Positions 36,686-47,630 of a DNA stretch of 64,000 nt are shown piece by piece. Origin of the DNA: Brucepastera parasyntrophica (GTDB lineage: Bacteria > Spirochaetota > Spirochaetia > Treponematales > Treponemataceae); assembly GCF_022376835.1 (NCBI RefSeq), contig NZ_CP084606.1, positions 1,544,501 through 1,608,500 on the forward strand, read 5' to 3'. Made by a program: the position numbers and the translations under genes. Every line of letters starts with the position of its first letter. Within the stretch, counting starts at the first letter, position 1. The notes beneath the pieces are model-generated. The model saw only the letters and a program-made list of their open reading frames with translations, had not been told where the DNA came from and ran no database searches.

Positions 36686-39529
36686 ATGCTAGAATCAATA
36701 CAGCTTTTTACACAAGCATTTTTCGAAAAAGGCAAAAATACCGTGAATTTTAACCTGATTGAAGCGGAAATAAGAAAAAACGGCGGCGATCCCCTTACCT
36801 CATTTGTGTTCCCCTCCAGTATTGCGGCCGCCCTCTGGATGGAAAAAGCGCTGGACATCACAGGAACGGCAACGCTTCCGGCGGACCGGTTTATTGCCTG
36901 GGACCGTTTTAAGGAAGAGGCTGTCCAGGCGACCCTCCCGGGAAGGCGGCCGGTATCTTCAGTTATAAGAAAATTATATGCCCGGGACCTTGCCGCCCGG
37001 AATACATCCGCTAAACAGCCTTTTTTCGCTGTCCTTGTTCCGCCGGCTTACGCCGGGGAAAGCAGTATATTCGCCGGATGGATCGCCGGACTTCTGCCGC
37101 AATTGGGCCTTTGGGAACACAAAATACTTCACAAACAGCATGTCCGGAATCCGGAAGATAATGACCTTGTTTTTCTGAAAAAAGATTATTCCTCCTTTCT
37201 TGAAGAACACAGACTGTTCGAACCTTCATGGCAGCGCCCTCCGCTCAGGGACACAGGGCGGAAATACTGCATCTTTTTTCCCGAAGCAATGGAAGATTTC
37301 AGCGAATATAAGGACCTTCTTGCCGGATCAAAAAACATACGCCTGATTCATGTTCCCGGAAAATCCGAAGAAAACATACCCGGACTTACTGTTTATGAAA
37401 CAAGCAGGGATGAAATTACCGCGGCTGCCCTTGAAATAGAATCATTGCTTGCGGAAGGATGCCTCGCCGAAGATATAGCGGTCAGCGTGCCGGACGCGGA
37501 AACCCTTTCTCCGTATATTCTGAGGGAATTTTCCCTTCGAGGAATTCCTGTACAGTTCCGTCTGGGGTCCCCGTTGGGAAAACACCCCGCCGGCAGAATG
37601 TTTTCCCTCATACGGAACTGTATTTCCGGCAATTTTTCCTTCAAAGCGATGAAGTCACTGCTGCTGGACCGGCTCATCCCCTGGAAGGAACAGGACATCG
37701 CGGATGAACTTATTCGCTTCGGGATATATAACCACTGTGTTTCTTCCTGGAAGGAAAACGGAAAATTCACAGACGTATGGGAAGAAGCTTTCCGGACTCC
37801 GGTCCGGGACAACGGCAACATCTATCAGCTGCAGACGTGGTACCGTAAATTCCGCAGGACCCTGGAATCCCTGGCAGGATCAGGAACTTTTTCACAGCTC
37901 AGAAGCCGCTATTTCAGCTTCAGGGAACAGTTCCTCGACCGCAGTCTGCTTCAGCCGGAGGATGACGCCGTAATTGCCCGCTGTATTGAAGAGCTGAATG
38001 CGCTCATTGCCTGTGAAGAAAGCATCCGGGGTATTACACCGGAACAGCCCTACGCTTTTTTTATAAAAATACTGGGAGAAACCCTCTATGTCCCCCAGCA
38101 GAATAAAACAGGCGTAAATATTTTTCCCTATCGGGTTGCGGCAGGAACGCCTTATCCGCACCATTTTATACTGAATATGAACCAGAGCAGCGCTACTGTT
38201 TTATACCGGCAGCTGCCTTTTCTGCGCCAGGACAAGAGGTCGGAATACAATATCAAAGAAACCAATGCCTCTGAAGACTTTGTTTATTTATATAACAGCA
38301 GCCCTCTGCATGAAGACAGCCAGAATAAGGCGGGGACAGGAAAGGGCGCCCGGTTTTCAGCTTCATACCGGACATTCTCCGGCTACGCGACGCCGCTGGC
38401 GTCCTTTAACCGCCAAGCCCCGCTTCCCCTTCAGACGGCCGATCCTTTCAGGACCGAAAGAGACTGGTACAGCGGAGCGGCGGATATTCCTGACAGACTG
38501 TATCCCATACAAAAAGAAGGATTTTTCAAATTTCTTTCAAGGGAAAAAAAGCGGGATTTTTCAATGCTGAAAACCCCCTTTGCGGGGACAATCCCCGGAT
38601 TTACGGATTTTCTCCGTGAAAAACAGATGAACGGACAGGATATCAGAGTCAGCCAGTCCGATCTTGTTGTTTTCGCGGTATGCAATACACGCTGGCTTCT
38701 GTCCAGGATATTCCGGATAGAAACGGACGAAACCGAAGCCGGACTGATGAACGAGCGGAATCTGGGCCTGCTGTATCACGATGTACTCAAAAAACTGTAT
38801 GACCGGATCCGGAAAGAAAACTCTGTATTCCTGTCATCAGAAATACCGGCATATATTTTCTGGACACAGGAACTGGCGAAAAACGCCACAGCGGCGCACG
38901 CTGAATTCAGAGGGCCGCTCGCGGCGCCTCTCATTTCAGCCCTGGTAAAACGCATAACAGACGGAATTACCGGGATGCTGGAATGCGACGCCGAATATCT
39001 TGACAATTACATTCCGGATTTTCTTGAAGAGGACATCGCTTTTTCCAAAAATGGTATCAGATACTACGGAAAAATCGACCGTATTTCCCGCCACCCGGCG
39101 GACAATACGCTGGTACTGATCGATTATAAAAGCGGCAGGACCCCCATGCCGAAAGATTACGTTCCGGGCGAAGACGGACTTATTTCAGACTTCCAGATAC
39201 CCATGTATGTTTTTCTCGCGGAAGAATCGCCTGAAAGTCCTTTCCACGGACAGAAAATCGAACAGGCCTGGTTCGCTTCGATTTCCGGCAGAGAATACCG
39301 TCCGATAATTAATGACAGCAGTCTTTTCAGCCATAACAGAAAACAGGGTGCCGTTTCCCGGGAAGAATTCGAACCCGCCTTGCAGTCTTTTCACCGTGAA
39401 ACAGAACGGTTTATAGAGGCCTTCAAAATAAACAATTTTACACGCCCGAAGGATCTGGACTGGTCGGTCTGCCAGGCCTGCGATTTCAGAAAAATATGCA
39501 GATTTACCTATTCGGCGGGGAAAAGATGA
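36686..39529 (+). CDS. addB: AddB-like PD-(D/E)xK exonuclease/helicase subunit
   Basis: The protein has 947 residues. The inactive helicase-like N part spans about residues 1-620. The C-terminal nuclease domain has LGLLYHDVLKKLY, YYGKIDRI and LVLIDYKSG (the D...DYK site). A terminal iron-sulfur cysteine set, CQACDFRKIC, joins an upstream cysteine in the same domain. With AddA it resects double-strand ends for RecA-dependent repair. Its TGA overlaps the ATG of addA (ATGA). Confidence 0.88.
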   Translation: MLESIQLFTQAFFEKGKNTVNFNLIEAEIRKNGGDPLTSFVFPSSIAAALWMEKALDITGTATLPADRFIAWDRFKEEAVQATLPGRRPVSSVIRKLYARDLAARNTSAKQPFFAVLVPPAYAGESSIFAGWIAGLLPQLGLWEHKILHKQHVRNPEDNDLVFLKKDYSSFLEEHRLFEPSWQRPPLRDTGRKYCIFFPEAMEDFSEYKDLLAGSKNIRLIHVPGKSEENIPGLTVYETSRDEITAAALEIESLLAEGCLAEDIAVSVPDAETLSPYILREFSLRGIPVQFRLGSPLGKHPAGRMFSLIRNCISGNFSFKAMKSLLLDRLIPWKEQDIADELIRFGIYNHCVSSWKENGKFTDVWEEAFRTPVRDNGNIYQLQTWYRKFRRTLESLAGSGTFSQLRSRYFSFREQFLDRSLLQPEDDAVIARCIEELNALIACEESIRGITPEQPYAFFIKILGETLYVPQQNKTGVNIFPYRVAAGTPYPHHFILNMNQSSATVLYRQLPFLRQDKRSEYNIKETNASEDFVYLYNSSPLHEDSQNKAGTGKGARFSASYRTFSGYATPLASFNRQAPLPLQTADPFRTERDWYSGAADIPDRLYPIQKEGFFKFLSREKKRDFSMLKTPFAGTIPGFTDFLREKQMNGQDIRVSQSDLVVFAVCNTRWLLSRIFRIETDETEAGLMNERNLGLLYHDVLKKLYDRIRKENSVFLSSEIPAYIFWTQELAKNATAAHAEFRGPLAAPLISALVKRITDGITGMLECDAEYLDNYIPDFLEEDIAFSKNGIRYYGKIDRISRHPADNTLVLIDYKSGRTPMPKDYVPGEDGLISDFQIPMYVFLAEESPESPFHGQKIEQAWFASISGREYRPIINDSSLFSHNRKQGAVSREEFEPALQSFHRETERFIEAFKINNFTRPKDLDWSVCQACDFRKICRFTYSAGKR

Positions 39530-42500
39530 AAACATATCAGGAACTTATCCTTGAACTGGATGAAAACCAGAGGCAGGCCGCCTGTATTTCAGCAAACGCG
39601 GTAATAGCGGCCGGGGCCGGTTCGGGTAAAACGAGGGTTCTTGCGGCCCGGTATGTACACCTTATAATCGAAAAAAAATACCGGATAGATGAAATCGTGG
39701 CCCTCACATTTACGCAAAAGGCCGCGGTGGAAATGTATTCGCGGATATATACGACGCTGTGCAACATTGACGCGGATGAGGCCCGCGAGGCCGTCAGAAA
39801 TTTCCATCTGGCGAGGATAGCGACCATAGATTCCTTCTGCAACACCATTGCCCGGCAGGCCTGCCGGGCCTACGGAATTGCCCCGGACTTTGAAATAGAC
39901 AATGACCGGGCGCAGGCGCTGGCGGAACAGCTTGCGCTCCCCTACTTTCTTGAACACCGTTCCTCTCCGGCGCTGCAGCAGCTTCTTAAAAGCTATCCCC
40001 TCAGTGAACTGCCCGGAAAACTGTTCGCGGACACCATGATACAATACGCGCCGCTCTCATCACCCATAGATTTTGACCGTTTTATATTCCTCCAGAAACA
40101 GGAAATAAAAAAGCAGTTTGACATTACCGCCGGTAAAATGGCGGAGATTATTTCAGGCCTGCGGCAGATAACAGGCGGCAGGGGAAAGTTCCGCGACGCG
40201 CTCACATCGGTTTTATCCGCCGACTTTATAATGCCCGATATTTCCGACCCCGGGAGTATCCGAGAAGCCATTGCTTTCGGAAAAAAACTCAAAGCCCTTT
40301 CCCTTCCCGGCAGGGTTTCCGATCCCGATTTGCTCGCAATGAAAGAACTGACAGCGGAATTCAAAACAGAAGTCTTTCCTCTTTTTCTGTCGGTCTGCAA
40401 CTATGTTCTGAATGAAACTGTTATAGAGGAAACAGCCTCGCTGCTTGCCGGGTTCCAGGATTTGTTTAACCGGAAAAAAAGGGAAGCCGGCATACTCACT
40501 TTTACCGATGTTTCCCGCCTCGCTGTTGACGCGCTGAAAACCGACATATCTCTCCGGAATTCCCTGAAAAAAACCATCCGGGCCATTATGATTGACGAAT
40601 TCCAGGATGATAATGATTTGCAGCGGGACCTCCTGTTTTTACTTGCGGAAAAAGCTGAAGACGGACATCCCTCTGTTCCGGAAGCGGACGGACTCTGTCC
40701 GGACAAGCTTTTTTTTGTGGGTGATGAAAAGCAGTCTATATACCGTTTCAGAGGGGCCGATGTTTCCGTCTTCAGAAAACTTGCCCTGGACCTCGGCGGC
40801 AGCAACACGCCGGTCCTCGAATCAAACTACCGGACTGAAAAAAAACTCATTTCTATCTTTAACAGTCTCTTTCCCCATATTTTTCTTAATCAGGCACTGT
40901 ACGAAGAAAGCTCGTTTCCCCTGTATGAGGCAACCTTTTCCTCAATAAAATCCTTCCGCCACACTGAAGATATAACTCCGGGGCTGGAACTGCTGCTCAT
41001 TAATAAAGCTTCTGCGGAAGCCGGAGAAAACAGCAGGACGCCTGAAGAAACGGAAGCCGCGGTTATCGCGGACAGAATCCGCTATCTGGTGGATTCAGGA
41101 TTTGAAATACGCGGAGAAGACGGCAGCCGGGCCTGCCGCTGGAACGATATTGCGATACTGTTTAAATCGGGAAGCCGTCAGTATCTGTACGAACGCTTCC
41201 TTCGTGAAAATGGCATCCCATATCAGACCGAAACACTCCGGGGACTGTTTAATGACGCTCCGGTTAATGATATTTACGCCCTGCTCCGCCTCGCGGTCCA
41301 GCCCTCCGATATAAACGCCTATGCCACCCTGCTCAGGTCTCCGCTTGTCGGAACAAGCGATATATGTTTCACACTCGCCCTGATTCATGCAGCCGGAACC
41401 CCGGACAACGATGCCTCCGTGATTATTCCCTTTCCCGCAGAAATAGAAGAACAATTACCCGAAGATGATAAGCTTCTTTTCCGCAACGGGAGAGAATTAT
41501 ACCGGAGCATACGGGGGCTGGCCGACCGGATTCCGGCTGCCGAACTGATAAGCCGTATCTGGTACAGCGAAGGTTACCGCTACACCCTGCTCTGTGACGC
41601 GGACTCTCACCGGTTTGCCGAGCTGTATGATTACTTTTTTGAACTCGCCAGGCAGGCTGATGCGGAGAACAAAACCCTTTCGGAATTTCTCGATGCCATA
41701 GCAAAACTGATGAGCGGCGAAGAAAAAATAGAAGGCCTTGATATTCCGGTGGAACGGAACGGCGGAGTGCATCTGATGACAGTCCACAAGAGCAAGGGTC
41801 TTGAATTCCCGGTTGTTTTCCTCGCGGACGCGGGAAATCCGGGACGACGAACATCAAACAGGGAACCGGTATATTTTTCACCGGAAACAGGCATATCAGT
41901 AAATACCGGAGGCGCTGAAGACGCCGAGGACGCCGATACAAATTATTTTTACGAAATAACAAAAGAAGAAGAAATCAGAAAAACGGAAGCCGAACTGCGC
42001 AGGCTCCTGTATGTGGCAATGACCAGGGCCGAAACCCTTCTTTTTATAAGCGGTGTTACCGAGCTCCCGGCGGAAAATCCCGCGATTCCCCGCGGCCCGC
42101 TTGAAATCAGGGAACTGCTGTCGGAAAAACTTGACAAAAAAAATCAGCGGCAAAAAGAAGCTTTTTTGATCTGCTGTTTCCCGCCCTGATCGCTGACGAA
42201 ATCCCCGGACTCACCCTTACCGAAATATTTCCGCAAAAACGGAAAACGAAGACGGTCCGGGCCCTGCAGGGCTCGGAAACCAGTGAAGAACGGAAAAAAC
42301 TGTATACCGGTATTTCCAGAACAGGTTTTACCTCTTCCCCGCGCAGCCGCTACGCCGCAACTGACCTCCATACGCTTTTCGCGCCGGAAGCGGATACGGG
42401 AACGGCCGGGGACATACTTCCGGCAGGAAAACCTCCCTTTGCGGGGAAATGGGACGATGTTCTTGACCCGCTTTTGAAACAGACCGGTATTTTACCGGCG

Positions 42501-42908
42501 GATTTCGGAACATATACACACCGGGTAATTGAATCCCGTTTTACCGGAATACCGGTATTTCTTCCGGAGGAAATCAGGGGCATTGCGGAGGAAATGGCGG
42601 CGGCCTTTCTCGCTTCCGATATTGGCGGGAAAGCCCAAAAAGCGGTATGGCGGCTGAATGAATACGGAATAATCACCCGCTATCCGCACAGGGACCGGAT
42701 GCTCACCATAACGGGACAGATTGACCTGATATTTGAATATGAAAACCGTATTTATATTGTCGATTACAAAACCGACCGGACTGAACAGCCTGAACTGCAC
42801 GCGGAACAGATGGCCGTATACCGGAAAGCTGCCGGAGACTTGTACAATAAGCCGGTTGAAACCTGGCTTTACTACCTCCGCAGCGGCCGGACTGTAAAAT
42901 TAGGGTAA
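39526..42908 (+). CDS. addA: AddA/RecB-like helicase-nuclease, frameshifted
   Basis: The restored protein has 1127 residues. The UvrD-type helicase motifs are AAGAGSGKT, the IDEFQDDN box, VGDEKQSIYRFRGAD, VHKSKGLEFPVVF and LLYVAMTRA. The C-terminal nuclease domain lies in the next frame, with GTYTHRVIESRF, GQIDLIF and IVDYKTDR. One base is missing in the T6 run at 42162-42167. ATG at 39526 overlaps addB. The frame from 42168 to 42473 has no start of its own but continues the protein. Confidence 0.92.
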
Positions 42909-43008
42909 AACAACTCAAGATTTCGCTTTTTTTTACCGATAACTGAAAAGATTTCTTATAAGTTTCTTGGAAAAATACTTTTGTTGTGATAAAATAAAAG
43001 GAATACGA

Positions 43009-43917
43009 ATGAAGGATTTACAATACTATACATCACGTCCGAAAGCGGATAAACACAACCATCTCAACCTCGGAATGCATTATAATACATATAAGCAGTG
43101 GTCCGGTATTACCATCCCCAATTTTCCAAGAAAGCTGAACGGGCTCGATGATATGCATGATATCATAGCCAAATACACCCGCCCGCGCTCGAAAACCAGT
43201 GAAGACGTTATCAAACTTATCGATATGTCCATAACGGACGCCATTGCCGACAACATAGTCATCCTTGAAGGATCCATAGACATAGGTTTTATGATTCATT
43301 TTGAGGAAAACCTCGACAAATTCATTGAAATGGCCCAGTCTTTTGTCACAACCTATGCAGGGAAAATAGAATTCCGCCCCGAACTGGGCATGGGAAAAAC
43401 CTTTAATAAGGAAAAGATCGACGAATGGGCGCCTGAACTGATGAAAAGCGGGGTCTTCAAAAGTATAGACCTTTACGGCCCGGAAGTTGAAGACGGCATA
43501 GAAGGGTTCAAATACCTGTATACACTGGCTGAAAAACTGGGCATCAAGAAAAAAGCCCATGTAGGGGAATTCTCCGACGCAAAATCAGTCAGGGACTTTG
43601 TCGAGTTTTTCGACCTCGAAGAAGTGCAGCACGGCATAGGCGCTGCCCAGGACGAAAAAATCATGCAGTTCCTTGCCGACCGCAAGGTCCAGTGCAATGT
43701 CTGTCCCCAGAGCAATGTGGTACTCGGAGCTGTTTCCAGCCTGAAAGAACATCCCATAAAAAAAATGATGGACGCGGGCATTCCCGTAACCGTGGCGACC
43801 GATGATCTTCTCTTTTTCGATCATACGGTAGGCCAGCAGATATGCAATCTTGTTACTGAAGGTGTTATCTCTGAGGATGACGCGGAAAAACTTCTCGGCG
43901 ATTCAATCAAAAACTGA
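43009..43917 (+). CDS. add: Adenosine deaminase family protein
   Basis: The protein has 302 residues from an ATG at 43009 with AAGGA upstream. Metal ligands are in KADKHNHLNLGM; later motifs are HVGEF, VQHGIGA and CNVCPQSNVVLGA, with TDDLLFF at the end. It deaminates adenosine or a related aminopurine to inosine in purine salvage. It is shorter than E. coli Add at the N terminus, so substrate range is uncertain. Lies 100 bases downstream of addA, possibly separate. Confidence 0.88.
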   Translation: MKDLQYYTSRPKADKHNHLNLGMHYNTYKQWSGITIPNFPRKLNGLDDMHDIIAKYTRPRSKTSEDVIKLIDMSITDAIADNIVILEGSIDIGFMIHFEENLDKFIEMAQSFVTTYAGKIEFRPELGMGKTFNKEKIDEWAPELMKSGVFKSIDLYGPEVEDGIEGFKYLYTLAEKLGIKKKAHVGEFSDAKSVRDFVEFFDLEEVQHGIGAAQDEKIMQFLADRKVQCNVCPQSNVVLGAVSSLKEHPIKKMMDAGIPVTVATDDLLFFDHTVGQQICNLVTEGVISEDDAEKLLGDSIKN

Positions 43918-43945
43918 AACGCTTCCCTGCCGGTGACAGAAATTC

Positions 43946-43965
43946 TTACACAATACTATGTGTAA
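43946..43965. repeat. 20-bp hairpin repeat, copy 1
   Basis: TTACACAATACTATGTGTAA, a 7-bp stem with a six-base loop, occurs here after the adenosine deaminase gene and again, identically, at 54406-54425. The 180-base gap 43918-44097 otherwise shows no gene. Confidence 0.7.
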
Positions 43966-44097
43966 AAACGTCTCTTCTTTTCCGGAAAATGTGTCTTTCA
44001 CTTTATGGTATTTCAAACCGGTTCTGTCGCTTCCGCTGATTTTGAAAATATACCGGCAGGAATTTCAAAGCCGGAATAGTATCCTCCGGCGCATGGA

Positions 44098-45359
44098 TTA
44101 AAACCTCAGGCCCGCGACCGCCCCTACCCATATATTAACACCGACATGGCTGTTGCCGCCGCTCCAGATCGAATAAGGAGTAAACCTGAATTCATATTCG
44201 CCGTCGGAATTCTTATCATCCGATACCGCCACATTCAGGACAGGTCCCGCGAAAACTTTGAGTTTCGAAGACAGAAAGCTTTTTTCAACAGTTATTCTCA
44301 GCTGATGCAGCATTGAAATGGAACTGTCAAGAAACGAGTACGTGCGGACTTCCACCTGGGTACTCCAGGTATCGGCGATACCGATATGGGTCCCGAATCC
44401 GGCCCCATAGGTAAAATCAAACGACAGGTCGAGAAAAATCGCCCCGACAATGAAAACGCTATAAAACCGGTTTGTTCCAAGTCTGAAACTCAGTTCCGTA
44501 TTGACTGTTTCCGACCCGGCTATTTCGAATTCCCTCTTGCCGCCGTTTTTTACAATATTGATAAGACCAATTGCCACCCCTTCATTGTTTTCCGCGATAT
44601 TAATAAGGCCCAGCTGAAGGCCGGATACATTCTTCGCAATATTCAGCACAGTGCCAATCTGGACGGATGTATTTCCGACTATATTCAGGATACCGCCGAG
44701 CTGGAAACCGGCATTTTCCGCATAATTCAGAATTACGCCGGCCTGGAAAGGGAGAGTTCCCCCATGGGCAAAATTTACAAGACCGGCAAGCTGGGCGCCG
44801 CGCGTCTGGTTTCTGCTTATATTCACAAGGCCGGCAAGCTGAACGGTTTTTTCAGTGGCCCCTGAATAATTCAAAATACCGCTGAACTGGACAGGAGCTG
44901 TTCCTGCAATACTCAGCAGGCCGCTGAGCTGGAAGCCGGCGTTTTCCGCGTAATTCAGGATTGCCGCGTTTTGAAAAGGCAGCGTCCCTTCGAGAGCAAG
45001 GTTCACCAGACCGGCAAGCTGGACGCCCCCGCCTGCCTGCGGTTGATATTTGCAATACCCGCGATCTGGAAGGCGCGTTCACTGCTGCCGGAATAGTTAA
45101 AAAGACCTCCGAACTGGAATCCCCTGGTAAAACCGAAATTAATATTATACATCCCGCCTAACTCAAACCCGGTATTGCCCCTGCTGTATCCACCGAGAAG
45201 ATTGAGAGAAAAAACATTCGCGATTGACTGGGACTGGATTCCGTTTGTGCCCAGAGGTGTTATAAGGCTGAACTGAAAAGGCCGTATTTTTTCTCCGTCC
45301 TGGGCACTGACCGAAATACAGAGTACAGCTAAAAAAAGAAGTTTCATTTTGGTTTTCAT
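44098..45359 (-). CDS. LA_2272-like surface-repeat protein, frameshifted
   Basis: The restored protein has 420 residues, beginning with a signal peptide (MKTKMKLLFLAVLCISVSAQ). The centre is made of about 15 degenerate 15-20-residue units of the type QLAGLVNIA / FQLGGILNIV, which are characteristic of the LA_2272 surface-repeat proteins of spirochaetes and probably stack into a beta structure. The C-terminal 130 residues look like an outer-membrane beta-barrel end, finishing GAVAGLRF. One base is missing in the C5 run at 45026-45030. Probably outer-membrane or surface located. Confidence 0.82.
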
Positions 45360-45446
45360 ATAATATCTCCTGAATATTCCGGAACATTACCGCACGTATA
45401 CTAATGCCTGAATCAGACATTTATCCATTTTCAAAAAACAGCAGGC

Positions 45447-46052
45447 CTACAGACTTTCCTTTTCTATGTGCCGATGATAGGCGCCGTGGGTCAATTTGTA
45501 GGCGCGGGCAAAATCCTTTTCCAGATCTTTTTTCCGTACCCCGAAATAGCTGCACCAGTTGTCTTCATAGCAGACAAAAAGGACCGTCGGGACAATACTG
45601 GTAAAAAATTCCGTTACCCAATGGGCCTGGTTTTCCCTGCCCGTTCCCGGCTCGGGGGTCCCGGACAGTTCATTATCATAGTCGATTAACGGTTTCATCA
45701 CTTTGAAAAACAGCGTATTATTGCCGGTGTTTTTCAGCGACTCCGCAAGTATGATCCGGATACATTCCTTTTCCGTTTTCAGAAAGGATATATACCGTGA
45801 TATTTTTTCGATGCCCCGGTCCGAAGCGTCACGCAAAATCCGGTCATATTCGTCAAAAAATATTGAGGTGATTGTATCGAGAAGTTCCTCTTTGCTTTTA
45901 AAATGATAATAAATCAGTGATTTCGGAACGCCGGCCCCGGATGCGATTTCTTCCATGCCTGTCGCATCATAACCCTTTTCGGAAAACAGTTTCTTTGCGG
46001 ACTGCAGAATGAGTTTCTTCTTTGCCGGGTTCTTTTGCCTGGTATTCGCCAT
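45447..46052 (-). CDS. TetR-family transcription regulator
   Basis: The protein has 201 residues. The N-terminal HTH is SAKKLFSEKGYDATGMEEIASGAGVPKSLIYYHFKSKEELL, a classic TetR signature. The ligand domain is not assignable. Its likely operator, a 14-bp imperfect palindrome, lies 25 bases upstream, suggesting autoregulation and possible control of the divergent beta-barrel protein. Confidence 0.92.
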   Translation of the reverse strand: MANTRQKNPAKKKLILQSAKKLFSEKGYDATGMEEIASGAGVPKSLIYYHFKSKEELLDTITSIFFDEYDRILRDASDRGIEKISRYISFLKTEKECIRIILAESLKNTGNNTLFFKVMKPLIDYDNELSGTPEPGTGRENQAHWVTEFFTSIVPTVLFVCYEDNWCSYFGVRKKDLEKDFARAYKLTHGAYHRHIEKESL

Positions 46053-46076
46053 ATAATCTGCTTTCTTATTATTTAT

Positions 46077-46090
46077 ACCGAACGGTCAGT
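46077..46090. promoter_or_regulatory. TetR-type operator
   Basis: ACCGAACGGTCAGT is a near-perfect palindrome of the ACCGnnCGGT class that TetR/AcrR proteins often bind. It lies just upstream of the TetR gene start in the divergent intergenic region. Confidence 0.6.
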
Positions 46091-46204
46091 ATAAGTATAC
46101 CGTGCCTTTTGCGTTTTGTCAATCAGTTTCCTGAAAACCTCCGGTTTATTGTTTCCTTCTGCTGTTTTTTTTACCGCGCAGCAACCAATCGTCCGGATTA
46201 TTAT

Positions 46205-46212
46205 GGTATAAT
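46205..46212 (+). promoter_or_regulatory. Extended -10 promoter for the beta-barrel protein gene
   Basis: TGGTATAAT gives a consensus -10 hexamer with a TG extension on the plus strand and no clear -35. Transcription from here would give a leader of about 100 bases before 46319. Confidence 0.5.
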
Positions 46213-46318
46213 TGATAAAGAGGCTGCGGAAAACCGGAGGTTAGTACGTGTTCCGGTGTGTACAGTCTCTGCAATTTCTCCCGGCGGCAGTCCGGTAATT
46301 ACTGCATAAGCAATCATT

Positions 46319-46816
46319 ATGAAGAAAATATTTTTATTAGTACTTATTCTTTTCGGACCCGGTGTTTTTGCGGAAAATAATATACTTCTTTTGGGCATAA
46401 ACGGTTATGGCGTGACCGCGGTCTATGAACGGGCTGTTTCGGAAAAAATTTCCATTGCTTCTGAAATAGATGCGTCCATGTTTTACGGATTCATGACATC
46501 GGTATTGTTCGGAACAGTCCGCGGCGGGTTTTATCCGTTCGCGGGTTCCTTTTATATGGATATGGGTATCGGATACGGATATTCAGCGGGAATTTCTTTG
46601 TGGACACATGGAGTCTTATTATCGCCCGGAGCCGGATGGAAAATAGATATAGGTAAAAAAGGCGGATTTATTCTGGATATAGGCCTGTGTTCTGATTGGA
46701 TATTCAGGCTTACCAATGATTCCGAAAACCAGACAGCCGGAGCGGAGCCGGTGTATCATCCGAAAATATGGTCACCGGTATTAGGCATAAAGGTATTGCT
46801 TGGTTTTACATTCTGA
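46319..46816 (+). CDS. Small predicted outer-membrane beta-barrel protein
   Basis: The protein has 165 residues. Signal peptide at residues 1-18 (MKKIFLLVLILFGPGVFA). The mature part alternates short strands with Gly/aromatic residues (GGFYPFAGSFYMDMGIGYGYSAG) and ends in phenylalanine (VLLGFTF), as outer-membrane barrels do. No family assigned. Divergent from the TetR gene and perhaps under its control. Confidence 0.7.
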   Translation: MKKIFLLVLILFGPGVFAENNILLLGINGYGVTAVYERAVSEKISIASEIDASMFYGFMTSVLFGTVRGGFYPFAGSFYMDMGIGYGYSAGISLWTHGVLLSPGAGWKIDIGKKGGFILDIGLCSDWIFRLTNDSENQTAGAEPVYHPKIWSPVLGIKVLLGFTF

Positions 46817-46926
46817 ATCTTTGGCTGTGTAAATCTTTTTATCAAACCTTATAATACTCCCGGTTTTTCCAGAATCAGACAGATACGGAAAGTCCGGGAA
46901 TATTTCAGGCCTTTTTATTGTGAGTG

Positions 46927-47496
46927 TTATTTTGTCGCCGTAATGGTTATATCGCCCTCAATATAATCAACCGTAATCTGGACACTCCCGCCGGACAGCT
47001 GGTAGCCGACATACTGTCCGTCAGACATAGTCATATTGGTCATAAGTTCGGCTCCGCTCATTTTTTCGATCTGGGAAACAAGATCATCAAAAGCGGGTTT
47101 ACCGCCGTTAATAAGACCTACAATATAATTACCCATATACAGCGCGGCCCCGGTAACCGATGTGCCGGAAGGCTGGCGCAGTCCGGAGAGGCCGTATCTT
47201 GCCCACTCGGTATCCGAAGGCCAGGGAACAGTCTGGGAAGCGCCCGAATAATTCCGTTCAGGGGCCGTACTTGTTCCTCCGGTATTCGTGCTTACAGAAG
47301 AAGCAGTTGAGTTTGTCCCGGAAGCTGAAGTTGTCTTGCTCCCTCCGAAAAGTCCGGAAATGCCTTCCATTACACCGTCGCGCACTCCGTCACGGACACC
47401 ATCAGCGGCTTTATCCTGTACGGTAGTACATCCGGCACATACCAGAACAAAACAGATTGAAAAGAATACAGGCAAAACTGTATGTTTCCTGAACAT
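46927..47496 (-). CDS. Lipoprotein, unknown function
   Basis: The protein has 189 residues. The lipobox VLVCAGC places the lipidated Cys at residue 23. Repeated GVRDGVRDGV and a Ser/Thr/Gly-rich linker (residues 53-85) precede a C-terminal globular domain. The start is the ATG at 47496 with GGAGG upstream. No family recognised. Confidence 0.75.
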   Translation of the reverse strand: MFRKHTVLPVFFSICFVLVCAGCTTVQDKAADGVRDGVRDGVMEGISGLFGGSKTTSASGTNSTASSVSTNTGGTSTAPERNYSGASQTVPWPSDTEWARYGLSGLRQPSGTSVTGAALYMGNYIVGLINGGKPAFDDLVSQIEKMSGAELMTNMTMSDGQYVGYQLSGGSVQITVDYIEGDITITATK

Positions 47497-47533
47497 AAAA
47501 AACCTCCGCGTTTAACGTCCGCCGACACTCTAA

Positions 47534-47557
47534 AACACCTGTTACCAGTGTTTTTAT
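47534..47557 (-). terminator. Possible terminator downstream of the 47631-48095 lipoprotein gene
   Basis: AAAACAC and GTGTTTT arms flank a short loop on the minus strand about 75 bases after the stop. The T-run is only part of the stem, so the call is weak. Confidence 0.4.
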
Positions 47558-47630
47558 ATACTATGCTGTTCAAGAGCCGGACTGCTTCAGTTAAAAAAGA
47601 GCGGCTTCCGGAGCCTGGAGCTGCGCAGAA

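Noticed and set aside
45404..45604. Plus-strand ORFs across the TetR gene
   Set aside because: The TetR frame is intact and well matched on the other strand.
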